Source: Planctomycetota bacterium
GTDB lineage: Bacteria > Planctomycetota > UBA1135 > GCA-002686595
Length of the DNA: 64,000 nucleotides
Direction of reading: 5' to 3'
Assembly: GCA_002686945.1 (NCBI GenBank)
Contig: NYYZ01000002.1
Span: 12,010-76,009 of the forward strand
The translations under genes were made by a program, and so were the position numbers. The notes under the pieces were generated by a model. That model was not told the origin of the DNA, searched no databases, and saw only the letters and a list, made by a program, of their open reading frames with translations. This document shows, one piece after another, positions 48,187 through 57,059 of the stretch (position 1 is the stretch's first letter; each line of letters begins with the position of its first letter).

Positions 48187-50121
48187 ATGACCGACACGCC
48201 AACCTCCTACTCGCTGCTGGACCGGATCAAGAGTCCTGCGGATGTGCGCGCCCTGGGTGCGGACCAACTCACTGATCTCTCTGCTGAGGTGCGCAGCTTT
48301 CTGCTTGAGAGCGTGCAGAAGACTGGCGGACACTTGGGATCGAACCTGGGCGTGGTGGAGCTGACCGTGGCGTTGCACTTTGTCTACAACTTCAAGCGCG
48401 ACCGGATCATCTTTGATGTTTCACACCAAAGCTATCCCCACAAGTTGCTTACGGGCCGCAGGGAGGGTTTCAAGAATCTGCGCCAAACCGGAGGCATGTG
48501 TGGCTTCACAAACCCTCATGAAAGCGAGTACGACCTGTTTCACACCGGTCATGCGGGGACGTCGATCAGCCTTGGCCTGGGAATGGCGGTGGCTGCGGGC
48601 AGGGAAGAGGACCCGCCGCATGTGGTGAGTTTGATTGGGGACGCCGCTCTGGGGGCTGGCGTTGCCTTTGAGGCGCTCAATCACGCCGGCGCTCTGGGCG
48701 CTCGCATGCTGGTGATCTTGAATGACAACGAGTGGTCGATCAGTCAGTCCGTTGGGGCTCTTTCCCGCTACCTGACACGGATCCGTTCCACGCGTTTCAT
48801 TCAGCGCGCTGGGCATGAGACCAAGAAACTGATCCATGCAGTGCCGGTGATCGGGCCCAAGTTGGACAAGACCCTCGATGACCTGGGAGAGGTCATGCGC
48901 CACATGGTCGTGCCTGGGCACGTTTTTGAGGAGCTTGGTGTGCGCTACGTGGGGCCGGTGGATGGCCATGACGTCGATCGTCTGGTGGAGACTTTGCAGC
49001 GTGTGCGAGAACTTGAAGGGGTAGTGGTCCTGCACGTACTCACTGAAAAGGGCAAAGGCCATCCGGATGGTCCTCAGCATCCCGAACGGGTGCACGCGGT
49101 CAAGCCGCGCAAACTTGAAGCTCCCAAGTCGGAGGAGCAGACTTCCAAGCCGCAGGGCGTGCCTTTTACCAAGGCCTTTGGGGATGCCTTGTGCAGTCTC
49201 GCAGAGCGCGATTTGCGTGTGCACGGTGTGACCGCCGCCATGGTGGGGGGGACCGGTTTGATCGATTTTGCAGAGCGCTTCCCTTCGCGTTTCCACGATA
49301 CGGGCATCACAGAACAGCATGCCGTTGGTTTTTGCGCCGGTCTTGCCAAGGCAGGCTTGCGTCCCGTGGCGGCGATCTACTCCACTTTCCTGCAGCGGGG
49401 TTATGACCAGGTCTTCCAGGAGGTTGCCCTGCAGAATCTGCCCGTGGTTCTGGCCCTGGATCGGGCTGGACCTGTGGGTCAGGACGGGGCCACCCACAAC
49501 GGGGTCTTCGATCTGGCCTACCTGCGCACACTGCCCAACATGGTGCTGGGATCACCGCGAGACGCCACCGACACCCGGCGCATGTTGGAATGTCTTGTTG
49601 CGAGCGAAGGTCCTGGTGCCATGCGTTTTCCACGGGCCAATTGTCCCTTGCTGGAGACCATTCCCGAAGCGGAGCGCCGTCCCATGGAACGGGGCAAAGC
49701 CGAGGTCCTGCGTGAAGGGGAACCCGGCGGTGTGGCGATCTGGGCTCTGGGGCAGTTGGTGGGTGAGGCTATTGCTGCGGCGGAGGCACTGGCCCAGGAC
49801 GGCATTTCGGTGGCCGTGATCGACCCGCGTTTCGTCAAGCCCTTGGACGAAGAGGTGCTGGCGTTGCACCTGCGGACCTTCAGTCATCTGGTCACAGTTG
49901 AGGCCCACCAGCGGATGGGGGGCTTTGGCTCAGCTGTTCTGGAGTTCGCGGCGCGTTTGCCTGAAGGTGATGGGCTTGCGCGTGTGCGAGCCTTGGGGCT
50001 GCCTGATCGTTATCTCGATCATGCCACAACTCCCGAAACGCAATTGCAGAGCGTGGGTCTTGATGCTGCTGGCCTGGAGCGTCAGGTACGAGCCCTCGTG
50101 GCCGGGAGTCGCGTCAAGTGA
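48187..50121 (+). CDS. dxs: 1-deoxy-D-xylulose-5-phosphate synthase
   Basis: Thiamine diphosphate enzyme that joins pyruvate and glyceraldehyde 3-phosphate, first step of the MEP pathway. The 644 residues include GHLGSNLGVVELTVALH, DVSHQSYPHKLLTGR, GHAGTSISLGLGMA, GDAALGAGVAFEALNHAG with LNDNEWSIS (TPP/Mg site), VGPVDGHD, TGITEQHAVGFCAGLAKAGLRPVAAIYSTFLQRGYDQ, and DRAGPVGQDGATHNGVFDLAYLR. GDGA of most Dxs proteins is GDAA here, and DRAGLVG is DRAGPVG. Its stop overlaps the nadK GTG (GTGA). Confidence 0.97.
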   Translation: MTDTPTSYSLLDRIKSPADVRALGADQLTDLSAEVRSFLLESVQKTGGHLGSNLGVVELTVALHFVYNFKRDRIIFDVSHQSYPHKLLTGRREGFKNLRQTGGMCGFTNPHESEYDLFHTGHAGTSISLGLGMAVAAGREEDPPHVVSLIGDAALGAGVAFEALNHAGALGARMLVILNDNEWSISQSVGALSRYLTRIRSTRFIQRAGHETKKLIHAVPVIGPKLDKTLDDLGEVMRHMVVPGHVFEELGVRYVGPVDGHDVDRLVETLQRVRELEGVVVLHVLTEKGKGHPDGPQHPERVHAVKPRKLEAPKSEEQTSKPQGVPFTKAFGDALCSLAERDLRVHGVTAAMVGGTGLIDFAERFPSRFHDTGITEQHAVGFCAGLAKAGLRPVAAIYSTFLQRGYDQVFQEVALQNLPVVLALDRAGPVGQDGATHNGVFDLAYLRTLPNMVLGSPRDATDTRRMLECLVASEGPGAMRFPRANCPLLETIPEAERRPMERGKAEVLREGEPGGVAIWALGQLVGEAIAAAEALAQDGISVAVIDPRFVKPLDEEVLALHLRTFSHLVTVEAHQRMGGFGSAVLEFAARLPEGDGLARVRALGLPDRYLDHATTPETQLQSVGLDAAGLERQVRALVAGSRVK

Positions 50122-51026
50122 CGGATTCGGTCGATCTTCATTCCGCTCCTCGCCCCGAGCCCTTTCGCGCGTCCGTCAAGAGCGTGCTGGTCCTAAGCGA
50201 TGTGACCCGCGAAGCGTCTCTGCGTCAGGCCCAGGAGATTGAGGCCCTCCTTCTGGCTCGCGGCCTGGAAGTGGAACTGGTCGAAGACGCTCGCGCTCAT
50301 TGCTCTGCGCTTGAATCGGGAGCTGCTTCTCTGCCAAGGCCGGATCTGTGCGTGGTGCTCGGCGGTGACGGGACCGTGCTCTCTACAGCCCGTGCCTTTG
50401 CCCAGCAGCCTGTGCCGATTCTCGGTATCAACTTTGGGCGTGTGGGCTACCTTGCCCCCGTGCAGGCTCATCAGTGGCAGGCGGGCATCGACGATGTGTT
50501 GGACGGGCGAGCCATAGTGGAGCCCCGCATGCGTCTGTGCTTGAGCATGCCTGACGGCGCACAGGCGCTGGCTCTCAACGATGTGGTTTTCTCCCGACAG
50601 ACGGCCGGCTCCATGGTGGGGTTGCAATTGGAGGCGGATGGTGTGCGTGTTTCGGAGTACCATGCGGATGGGCTCATTTTCGCCACCCCGTCCGGGTCGA
50701 CGGCCTATTCCCTGGGCGCGGGAGGCCCAATTCTGGCCCCATCCATGCAGGCCATGGTCGTGACTCCCATCAGCGCCCACGCACTGGCCCATCGCCCGCT
50801 GGTCTTGCGTCCGGATGCCGTTCTCAGCCTGCGTGCACTGGCTGCCCGGGAACCGGTGGCGGTGTCTGTCGATGGGCAAGCGGTCCAGGGTCTCGGGGCT
50901 GGTCAATCTGCACGCATTGAACGCCATCCGGAAACCTATCCCCTGCTCGCTCCAGCGGGCTTGGATCCCTGGCGCCGCTTGCGGGATCGACTGGGTTGGA
51001 GGGCTTCCCTGGCCGAGGAAGAATGA
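50118..51026 (+). CDS. nadK: NAD kinase
   Basis: Phosphorylates NAD to NADP. The 302 residues show the hallmark VVLGGDGTVL, GINFGRVGYLAPV, ALNDVVFSR, DGLIFATPSGSTAYSLGAGGPI and the C-terminal VSVDGQ. The GTG start at 50118 overlaps the dxs TGA, so it is translationally coupled. The neighbourhood xseB-ispA-dxs-nadK is a widespread arrangement (often with tlyA and recN, which are absent here) and provides NADPH for the MEP pathway. Confidence 0.96.
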   Translation: MTDSVDLHSAPRPEPFRASVKSVLVLSDVTREASLRQAQEIEALLLARGLEVELVEDARAHCSALESGAASLPRPDLCVVLGGDGTVLSTARAFAQQPVPILGINFGRVGYLAPVQAHQWQAGIDDVLDGRAIVEPRMRLCLSMPDGAQALALNDVVFSRQTAGSMVGLQLEADGVRVSEYHADGLIFATPSGSTAYSLGAGGPILAPSMQAMVVTPISAHALAHRPLVLRPDAVLSLRALAAREPVAVSVDGQAVQGLGAGQSARIERHPETYPLLAPAGLDPWRRLRDRLGWRASLAEEE

Positions 51027-51041
51027 TTCTACGCGTCATTG

Positions 51042-51070
51042 TTGACATCCGGAGCAGGTTCCCGAATAGT
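51042..51070 (+). promoter_or_regulatory. Sigma70-type promoter of the Na/Pi symporter gene
   Basis: TTGACA (51042-51047), 17 bases, AATAGT (51065-51070); the ATG at 51084 is 13 bases further with GAGG just before it. It has the best -35 match in the window. No PHO-box repeat was recognised. Confidence 0.65.
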
Positions 51071-51083
51071 CCGCGCCACGAGG

Positions 51084-52238
51084 ATGAGTAGCAGCTACAA
51101 GAGCCTCGCGACATCCGCGCTTCCGGTCAGCCAAAAGCTATTGCGCGTGGGGTCTGTGATCGGGTTGATTTACCTGTTCCTCGTGTCGATTCGCCTGATG
51201 GGTTCGGCGGTCAAGGTGCTTGGTGCCGATGCCGCAGGGGAATTGTTCGCAGGTGTTGCCAATCCGTTCGCGGGTCTGGCCGTCGGCACCCTGGCCACAG
51301 TTCTGGTGCAGAGCTCAAGCACCACCACTGCGACCATAGTTGGGTTGGTTGGTCAGGGGGGCAGCACGGCTTTGCCCCTCAAGACAGCGGTTCCCATGAT
51401 CATGGGCGCCAATTTGGGCACGACCATCACCAACACGATTGTTTCGATCGGGCATGTGCGTCAGGGGGGTGCCTTTCGACGCGCTTTCGCCGCTGCCACG
51501 GTGCATGATTTCTTCAACTTGCTGTTGGTCGCGATTCTCTTGCCAATCGAGTTGATGACGGGCGTCTTGAGGACCTCGGCCATCGCCATCTCGGACATGG
51601 CGCAGGGGGTCGGTGGTGTCGAATACAAGAGCCCGATCAAGGCGGCCGTGAAGGCGGGTGAAAAGCCCATCCTGGACTTCTTCCGTGGTCTGAACTTGCA
51701 GGGGGCTGCCCTCTCGATTGTTCTTGTTGGGGTTGCTCTGGCCCTGATTGCGGTTTGCCTGATCTACGTCACGCGCAATATGCGTGTTCTGATCACTGGT
51801 CCCCTTGAGAGGGCGCTCAACCGTGTCCTGGGCAAGTCCGGTCTGCTAGGCATATTGGTCGGCACGCTGATGACCATCGCAGTTCAGTCCTCTTCGATCA
51901 CCACTTCCCTCCTGGTACCCATGTGCGCAGCGGGTGTCTTGAGCTTGCGAAACGCATTCCCAATCATGATGGGAGCCAACATCGGCACCACAGTGACTGC
52001 GCTTCTGGCATCTCTAGCGGCTGACAATCAGAACGGCCTGACCATTGCCCTGGTGCATACCTTGTTCAACCTGATCGGGGTTTGCATTTTCTTCCCCATC
52101 CCCTTCGTGCGCCGAATCCCCGTGCGTCTTGCCCGCACTCTGGCGATCAGGGCTCAGCGCAATGTGCTTTGGGTCCTGTTCTATGTTGTTGGCGTATTCG
52201 TTTTGTTACCCTTGGCGGGGTACCTCGTTTTTCACTAA
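51084..52238 (+). CDS. Na+/phosphate symporter (NptA/YjbB family)
   Basis: Sodium-dependent phosphate transporter of the NaPi-II type. The 384 residues hold two inverted repeats, each with the QSSS and GAN-GTT signatures: QSSSTTTATIVGLVGQG...GANLGTTITNT, and QSSSITTSLLVPMCAAG...GANIGTTVTALLASLA. About eight membrane segments and a short C-terminus. Many bacterial homologues carry a PhoU domain fused at the C-terminus; here PhoU is the separate next gene 33 bases on. It can work in import or export of phosphate. Own promoter at 51042. Confidence 0.93.
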   Translation: MSSSYKSLATSALPVSQKLLRVGSVIGLIYLFLVSIRLMGSAVKVLGADAAGELFAGVANPFAGLAVGTLATVLVQSSSTTTATIVGLVGQGGSTALPLKTAVPMIMGANLGTTITNTIVSIGHVRQGGAFRRAFAAATVHDFFNLLLVAILLPIELMTGVLRTSAIAISDMAQGVGGVEYKSPIKAAVKAGEKPILDFFRGLNLQGAALSIVLVGVALALIAVCLIYVTRNMRVLITGPLERALNRVLGKSGLLGILVGTLMTIAVQSSSITTSLLVPMCAAGVLSLRNAFPIMMGANIGTTVTALLASLAADNQNGLTIALVHTLFNLIGVCIFFPIPFVRRIPVRLARTLAIRAQRNVLWVLFYVVGVFVLLPLAGYLVFH

Positions 52239-52271
52239 GGAGAATTCGGTTCCAAGCGACTGATTGACTAT

Positions 52272-52934
52272 ATGAGTGACTGGCTTCAAAATCTGCGCGA
52301 TCCCGATGGGGCTGATCGTATGCGGCGGCGCTTTCAATCCATGCTGGCAGATGGTCGTCACGCTTTTGACGCGGCGATGACTGTGATTCTGACGGATGGA
52401 GACCCCGCGGCCGTACGGGACGAAGTCTTTGAGACCGACCGGCGCATCAACAAGAATGAGATGGCATTGCGGCGCGAGTTGGTGGTGCATGCCACCGTTC
52501 ACGGGGCTACCGTGTTTCCGATGTCCCTGGTGCTGATGAGCATTGGCAAGGACGCTGAGCGTATCGGAGACTATGCCAAGAATCTGCTCGATTTGGCGGA
52601 GTACACTTCGGGCATCAACGATGAGGAGCGTACTGAGATCACCGCCCGGGCGGCGGAGACATCTGAATTGCTGCGTCGCGCGGCAACCCTGTTTGATTCC
52701 CAGGACGAAAATGCCGCAAGGGCATTTCTGGTGGATGAGCAGAAACTGCGGCGGGCTTGCGAGGACAAGGTCTCTGAGTGGCTGACCGATGACTCCCGCA
52801 ATCGTGCCACGGCTTGTCTTTGCCTGCGTTTCATGAAGCGGGTTGCGGGCCACTCGGGGAATGTGGTCAGCTCAGTTTGCATGCCCCTGGACAAGCTTGA
52901 TTTTCATCCTGGCGGCGGCGGCGACGAGGACTGA
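52272..52934 (+). CDS. PhoU-domain protein
   Basis: A 220-residue helical protein. Two PhoU-type three-helix repeats are visible: LADGRHAFDAAMTVILTDGDPAAVRDEVFETDRRINKNE (helix with ETDRRIN) and a second with LCLRFMKRVAGHSGNVV near the end. ALRRELVVHATVHGATVFPMSLVLMSIGKDAERIGDYAKNLLDLAEY has the metal-binding ERIGDYA. PhoU proteins hold phosphate transporters in check. Here it most likely regulates the adjacent Na/Pi symporter rather than a Pst system. It converges on lolD over 30 bases. Confidence 0.9.
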   Translation: MSDWLQNLRDPDGADRMRRRFQSMLADGRHAFDAAMTVILTDGDPAAVRDEVFETDRRINKNEMALRRELVVHATVHGATVFPMSLVLMSIGKDAERIGDYAKNLLDLAEYTSGINDEERTEITARAAETSELLRRAATLFDSQDENAARAFLVDEQKLRRACEDKVSEWLTDDSRNRATACLCLRFMKRVAGHSGNVVSSVCMPLDKLDFHPGGGGDED

Positions 52935-52964
52935 GGTCCAATATCCTGGTCTGCGCGCAGCTAG

Positions 52965-53684
52965 CTAGTGTGGGATCGGCGTGGTGGAGTCTGCCTGGAT
53001 CTGGCCATCTTCCATGTGCACGATTCGCTCGCAGCGCTTCGCCAGGCGCTGGTCATGGGTCACTAGCAGCAGCGCAAAGCCTCGCCTCTGTTGTTCCTCA
53101 AACAGTAGATCCAGGACCCGATCCCCCGTGGCACGATCCAGGTTGCCGGTGGGTTCATCGGCGATCAGCAATTGAGGCTCCATCAGCAGGGCCCGCGCAA
53201 TAGCCACCCGCTGCTGTTCGCCCCCGGACAGTTTGCCCGGGCGGTGGTGCAGCCGCTGGCCCAGGCCAAAGGCCTCCAGGCTGCTCTTGGCCTTGGAGCG
53301 GTACTCGCGCAATCTGGTTCCGCGTGCCCCCGCCAGGCGCGCTGGCAGGGTGGTGTTTTCGAGGGCGTCCAGTTCAGGCAGGAGGTGATAGAACTGGAAG
53401 ACGAAACCAAGGATGCGGTTGCGCAGACCCGCGCGGCTGGAGTTTGGCAGGCTCCAGGCGTCTTGCCCCTGGAGCATCACCTCTCCCTCGTCCGGGCGGT
53501 CGAGCAGGCCTATGATGTTCAGCAGGGTGGTCTTGCCAGCTCCTGATGATCCCATCAGGCAGAGGCGTCCATGGGCCGCGAGGTCCAGGTTGACACCATG
53601 CAGGACTTCCAGTTTGCGTTCGCCTGCCTGGAAGGAGCGGCGCACACCGCGCACGCTGAGGATTGGCGTCGTCGATTCACTCAT
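52965..53684 (-). CDS. lolD: Lipoprotein-release ABC transporter ATPase
   Basis: ATP-binding subunit of the LolCDE-type complex that extracts lipoproteins from the inner membrane. The 239 residues show Walker [13 protein letters not shown]-loop [15 protein letters not shown], signature [15 protein letters not shown], Walker [13 protein letters not shown] and the H-loop LLVTHD. FYHLLPE and the length match LolD/MacB-type ATPases. Its ATG overlaps the lolC stop by 8 bases. Several lipoproteins in the window would be substrates (inference). Confidence 0.93.
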   Translation of the reverse strand: MSESTTPILSVRGVRRSFQAGERKLEVLHGVNLDLAAHGRLCLMGSSGAGKTTLLNIIGLLDRPDEGEVMLQGQDAWSLPNSSRAGLRNRILGFVFQFYHLLPELDALENTTLPARLAGARGTRLREYRSKAKSSLEAFGLGQRLHHRPGKLSGGEQQRVAIARALLMEPQLLIADEPTGNLDRATGDRVLDLLFEEQQRRGFALLLVTHDQRLAKRCERIVHMEDGQIQADSTTPIPH

Positions 53685-55056
53685 GACGAAGGCCCTCCAC
53701 TGGATTCAATCGTGCTGCGCGCCAGGCCGGCAAGGCCGCTGCCAGGAGGCTGGCGGTGAAGGCCCCCAAGACGATCGCCGCTATGCCGCCGCCTTCGATC
53801 ACCGTTGGGATGTGGTCGAAGGCGTAGGCTTCGCGGTTGAAGATCTGGAATCCAAATGTATTGGAGAGGGCCTGTTCGATGGCGTTGATGTTCAGGGTTG
53901 CCCAGATCCCGGCGCCCAGTCCCAGCAGAGTCCCCAGCAACGCTTCCCACAGGCCAATCATCAGGAAGGTGCCCATCACGCCCCATTGACTGGCGCCCAG
54001 AGCACAGAGGATACCGATGTCCCGCCGTTTTTCCTGAACCAGCATCGAGAGGATGGCGAAGACGGAAAATGCCGCCACCAGCAGGACCAGACTGAGCATG
54101 ATTCCGAGCAGGCCCTTCTCGTTTTCGATGGCGGCCAGCATGGACCGCTGGAAGTCCTCCCAGGGACGGATTTCCATGCCGCCGGTGACTTCTGGGTCAT
54201 GCAGGTAGCCAAGCTCATGGAGGCGTACGGCCAGGCTTGCCTGAGCGGCGGCCTTGGTGCCCTTGTAATCTTTGAGCTTGACGGCTACATCGGTGAACTC
54301 GCGCCCTGCGCCGAACCACTCGGCCATTACGGACCGGGGCAGGTAGAGGGTGGACATGTCGAAGTCATTGTTCTTGGAGCGGAACGTGCCAGCCACCACA
54401 AAAGAGCGTGAGACCGCCTCCTGGGCATTTCCGGTCTTGGGATCCAAGACGGCTGTCACCAACTCCAGGGTGCGGCCCCGGCGCAGGCCCCAAAAGCGGG
54501 CGAGTTGTTCTCCTACCAGGATGGGGTCCAGCGGGCGCCCGTCTGGTTCGTAGCCTGGGATGGGGCCGAAGGGGTCGGAAGGGTCCGCCACCCGTTCGTC
54601 GGAGATCAGGGAGACACGCTTGAGGTCCTCCTCAAGGTTTGAGACCGAGTACTCCTCGCTTGCATCGATCCCCACCAACTTGACCAGGGCCAGGTCACCA
54701 TGGTTGACATCACTCAGCATGCGTTCGCGACCCGCAGCGGCGAGCATGCCGTACCAGGTGTAGTGCGCGCTGGCTCCAGCCACCAGGGGATCTTCAAGCA
54801 CAGCCTCAAGGATTCCGGCAGAGTCGCGTTTGGGGAGAACGCTCTGTCCCTCGTGCATCAGGACCCGATCCAGGTGGGGTTGGATCAAGAGATCACTGAG
54901 GGAGCCTCGCAGGTGGTTGCGGGTTTCGGCCAGGAATCCCGACATGATCGAGAGGATCAGGATCAGGGCCGAGACAGCCACAAAGATGCCTGCCACTCCG
55001 ATCCAGCTGATCGGGCGGGCTCGCAGGTAGCGGAAGCTCAGAAAGGTCTGGTACAC
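53677..55056 (-). CDS. lolC: Lipoprotein-release ABC transporter permease
   Basis: FtsX-type permease of 459 residues, partner of LolD. The N-terminal helix around WIGVAGIFVAVSALILILSIMSGF is followed by a large periplasmic domain (about 45-300) and three membrane segments at the C-terminus (LLGIMLSLVLLVAAFSVFAILS with QEKRRDIGILCALGAS, then GTLLGLGAGIWA and GGGIAAIVLGAFTASLLAAALPAWRAARLNPVEGLR). Only one permease gene is present, as in LolCD or LolFD-type organisms. The start is a GTG at 55056, 12 bases after the lysS stop, so lysS-lolC-lolD is one operon. Confidence 0.9.
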   Translation of the reverse strand: MYQTFLSFRYLRARPISWIGVAGIFVAVSALILILSIMSGFLAETRNHLRGSLSDLLIQPHLDRVLMHEGQSVLPKRDSAGILEAVLEDPLVAGASAHYTWYGMLAAAGRERMLSDVNHGDLALVKLVGIDASEEYSVSNLEEDLKRVSLISDERVADPSDPFGPIPGYEPDGRPLDPILVGEQLARFWGLRRGRTLELVTAVLDPKTGNAQEAVSRSFVVAGTFRSKNNDFDMSTLYLPRSVMAEWFGAGREFTDVAVKLKDYKGTKAAAQASLAVRLHELGYLHDPEVTGGMEIRPWEDFQRSMLAAIENEKGLLGIMLSLVLLVAAFSVFAILSMLVQEKRRDIGILCALGASQWGVMGTFLMIGLWEALLGTLLGLGAGIWATLNINAIEQALSNTFGFQIFNREAYAFDHIPTVIEGGGIAAIVLGAFTASLLAAALPAWRAARLNPVEGLRHE

Positions 55057-55068
55057 GCGGACGGGGTA

Positions 55069-56547
55069 TCAGGCCTGCTGAGGTTGGCTCTCGGCCGTTT
55101 CAAGAGAGCGCATGGCTGGAAAGAGCAGTACATCCCGGATGGAATCCTGGCCTGTGATGACCATCACCAGACGGTCGACACCAATGCCCAGGCCTCCTGT
55201 GGGCGGCATGCCATATTCGAGGGCCTGGATGTAGTCGATGTCGACCTCACCGGGGGTTTCGGGATCCTTGGAGGCGACCTGCTCCGCAAAGCGGCGCTCC
55301 TGTTCAGCAGGATCGTTGAGTTCGCTGAAGGCGTTGCCGAGTTCCATGCCGTCAATGAAAACCTCGAAGCGTTCTGCAAAGCGCTCGTCCTCCGCGCTCT
55401 GCTTGGCCAGTGGGCAGATTGCGAGAGGGTAGTCAGTGACAAAGATAGGTCCTTTGAGGTCACTCTCCACGGTTGCCTCGAAGACATCGTTTAGCAGCTT
55501 CCAGTAATCTCCATGGTCATCGATCTTGAGCTCCGCAGCTCGGGCGCGCACCGCATCCTGGTCATCGAAGGGGCAGCCGTTAGCTTGCTCAAAGAGGTCG
55601 CCGTAGCGTGCCCGGGTGAAGGGCGCCTTGAGGTCAAATTGCTGGCCTCGGAAAGTGACCAAGGTTGTTCCGTTGACCGCCTTGGCGCAGGCTTCGAAGA
55701 GCTGTTCGGTGATCTCCATCATGCGCAAGTAATCCCCCTGAGCTTCGTAGAGCTCAAGCATGGTGAATTCGGGATTGTGGCGCGAGGAGACGCCTTCGTT
55801 GCGGAAATTGCGGCTGAGTTCGAAGACCCGTTCCATACCTCCGACGATCAGACGCTTGAGGTACAGCTCCGGAGCAATGCGCAGGTAGAGGTCCGCGCCC
55901 AGGGCGTTGTGATGGGTAACAAATGGCCTGGCAGCGGCACCTCCCACGATCGGGTGCAGGGTGGGGGTCTCCACTTCGATGTAGCCCTGGTCTTCAAGAG
56001 TCCGTCTCAGGGCGGAAAGGATGCGGCCCCGAGCGATGAATACACTGAGCACATCGGGGTTGGCCCAAAGGTCCACGTAGCGCCGTCGATAACGCGCTTC
56101 TGTGTCGACCATGCCGTGCCATTTCTCTGGAGGAGGTGCGAGGGCTTTGGCTAGTTGGTGCACTTCGTCCACCCAAATCGTGGGTTCGCCCTTTTGGGTG
56201 TGGCCGAGTACGCCTCGAACGCCGATCAGGTCCCCTCCATCGAGCCATTTGCGTTCAGGCCACCAGTCTTCCAGGTCATTGCGCTTGAGTCCCAACTGCA
56301 AGCGGCCTGTGCGGTCCAGCAGGGGTGCAAAGACCAGCTTGCCAAAGTCCCGTAGGCCCAGCAGGCGGCCTGTGGCAGTGACACGTTGGCCGAGCAGGGG
56401 GCCGGGTTCATCTGGGGTACCAGCGCCCGCGTGCAACTCAGCCAGGGGTGTGGCGTTGCTCAGGCCCCGTGCGGGGTAAGGGTCCCTGCCTTGGTCCCTC
56501 ATGGCCTCAAGTTTCGCGATGCGGTCTGCGTGGGTGAGTTCGGTCAT
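55069..56547 (-). CDS. lysS: Lysyl-tRNA synthetase, class II
   Basis: Charges tRNA-Lys. The 492 residues start with an OB-fold domain (ATGRLLGLRDFGKLVFAPLLDRTGRLQLGLKRND). The class IIb catalytic core follows, with motif 1 TLEDQGYIEVETPTLHPIVGGAAARPFVTHHNALGADLYLRIAPELYLKRLIVGG, motif 2 FELSRNFRNEGVSSRHNPEFTMLELYEA and motif 3 GLGIGVDRLVMVITGQDSIRDVLLFPAMR. The ATG at 56547 has a TATCGT box 11 bases upstream. It is head of the lysS-lolC-lolD operon. tRNA-Ala lies 121 bases upstream on the same strand, separated by a terminator. Confidence 0.97.
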   Translation of the reverse strand: MTELTHADRIAKLEAMRDQGRDPYPARGLSNATPLAELHAGAGTPDEPGPLLGQRVTATGRLLGLRDFGKLVFAPLLDRTGRLQLGLKRNDLEDWWPERKWLDGGDLIGVRGVLGHTQKGEPTIWVDEVHQLAKALAPPPEKWHGMVDTEARYRRRYVDLWANPDVLSVFIARGRILSALRRTLEDQGYIEVETPTLHPIVGGAAARPFVTHHNALGADLYLRIAPELYLKRLIVGGMERVFELSRNFRNEGVSSRHNPEFTMLELYEAQGDYLRMMEITEQLFEACAKAVNGTTLVTFRGQQFDLKAPFTRARYGDLFEQANGCPFDDQDAVRARAAELKIDDHGDYWKLLNDVFEATVESDLKGPIFVTDYPLAICPLAKQSAEDERFAERFEVFIDGMELGNAFSELNDPAEQERRFAEQVASKDPETPGEVDIDYIQALEYGMPPTGGLGIGVDRLVMVITGQDSIRDVLLFPAMRSLETAESQPQQA

Positions 56548-56558
56548 GGCTGTGCCCT

Positions 56559-56564
56559 ACGATA
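56559..56564 (-). promoter_or_regulatory. -10 box for lysS
   Basis: TATCGT ends 11 bases before the lysS ATG, giving a leader of about four bases. Confidence 0.45.
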
Positions 56565-56632
56565 TTGGCAGGTTCGTGGGGCCTGCCCAAATCAAATCTC
56601 GGGAAGGTACCCTGCGCTTCCCCGAGGAAGAG

Positions 56633-56664
56633 AATCAGGGGGTCGCGGGTGCGACCCCCTGATT
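56633..56664 (-). terminator. Terminator of tRNA-Ala, perfect 14-bp stem
   Basis: AATCAGGGGGTCGC and GCGACCCCCTGATT form a perfect 14-bp stem with a GGGT loop on the plus strand (ACCC on the minus strand). It begins four bases after the tRNA 3' end on the minus strand and is followed by CTCTTCC, a short pyrimidine tail. It separates tRNA-Ala from lysS. Confidence 0.8.
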
Positions 56665-56667
56665 GGG

Positions 56668-57059
<392 letters not shown>

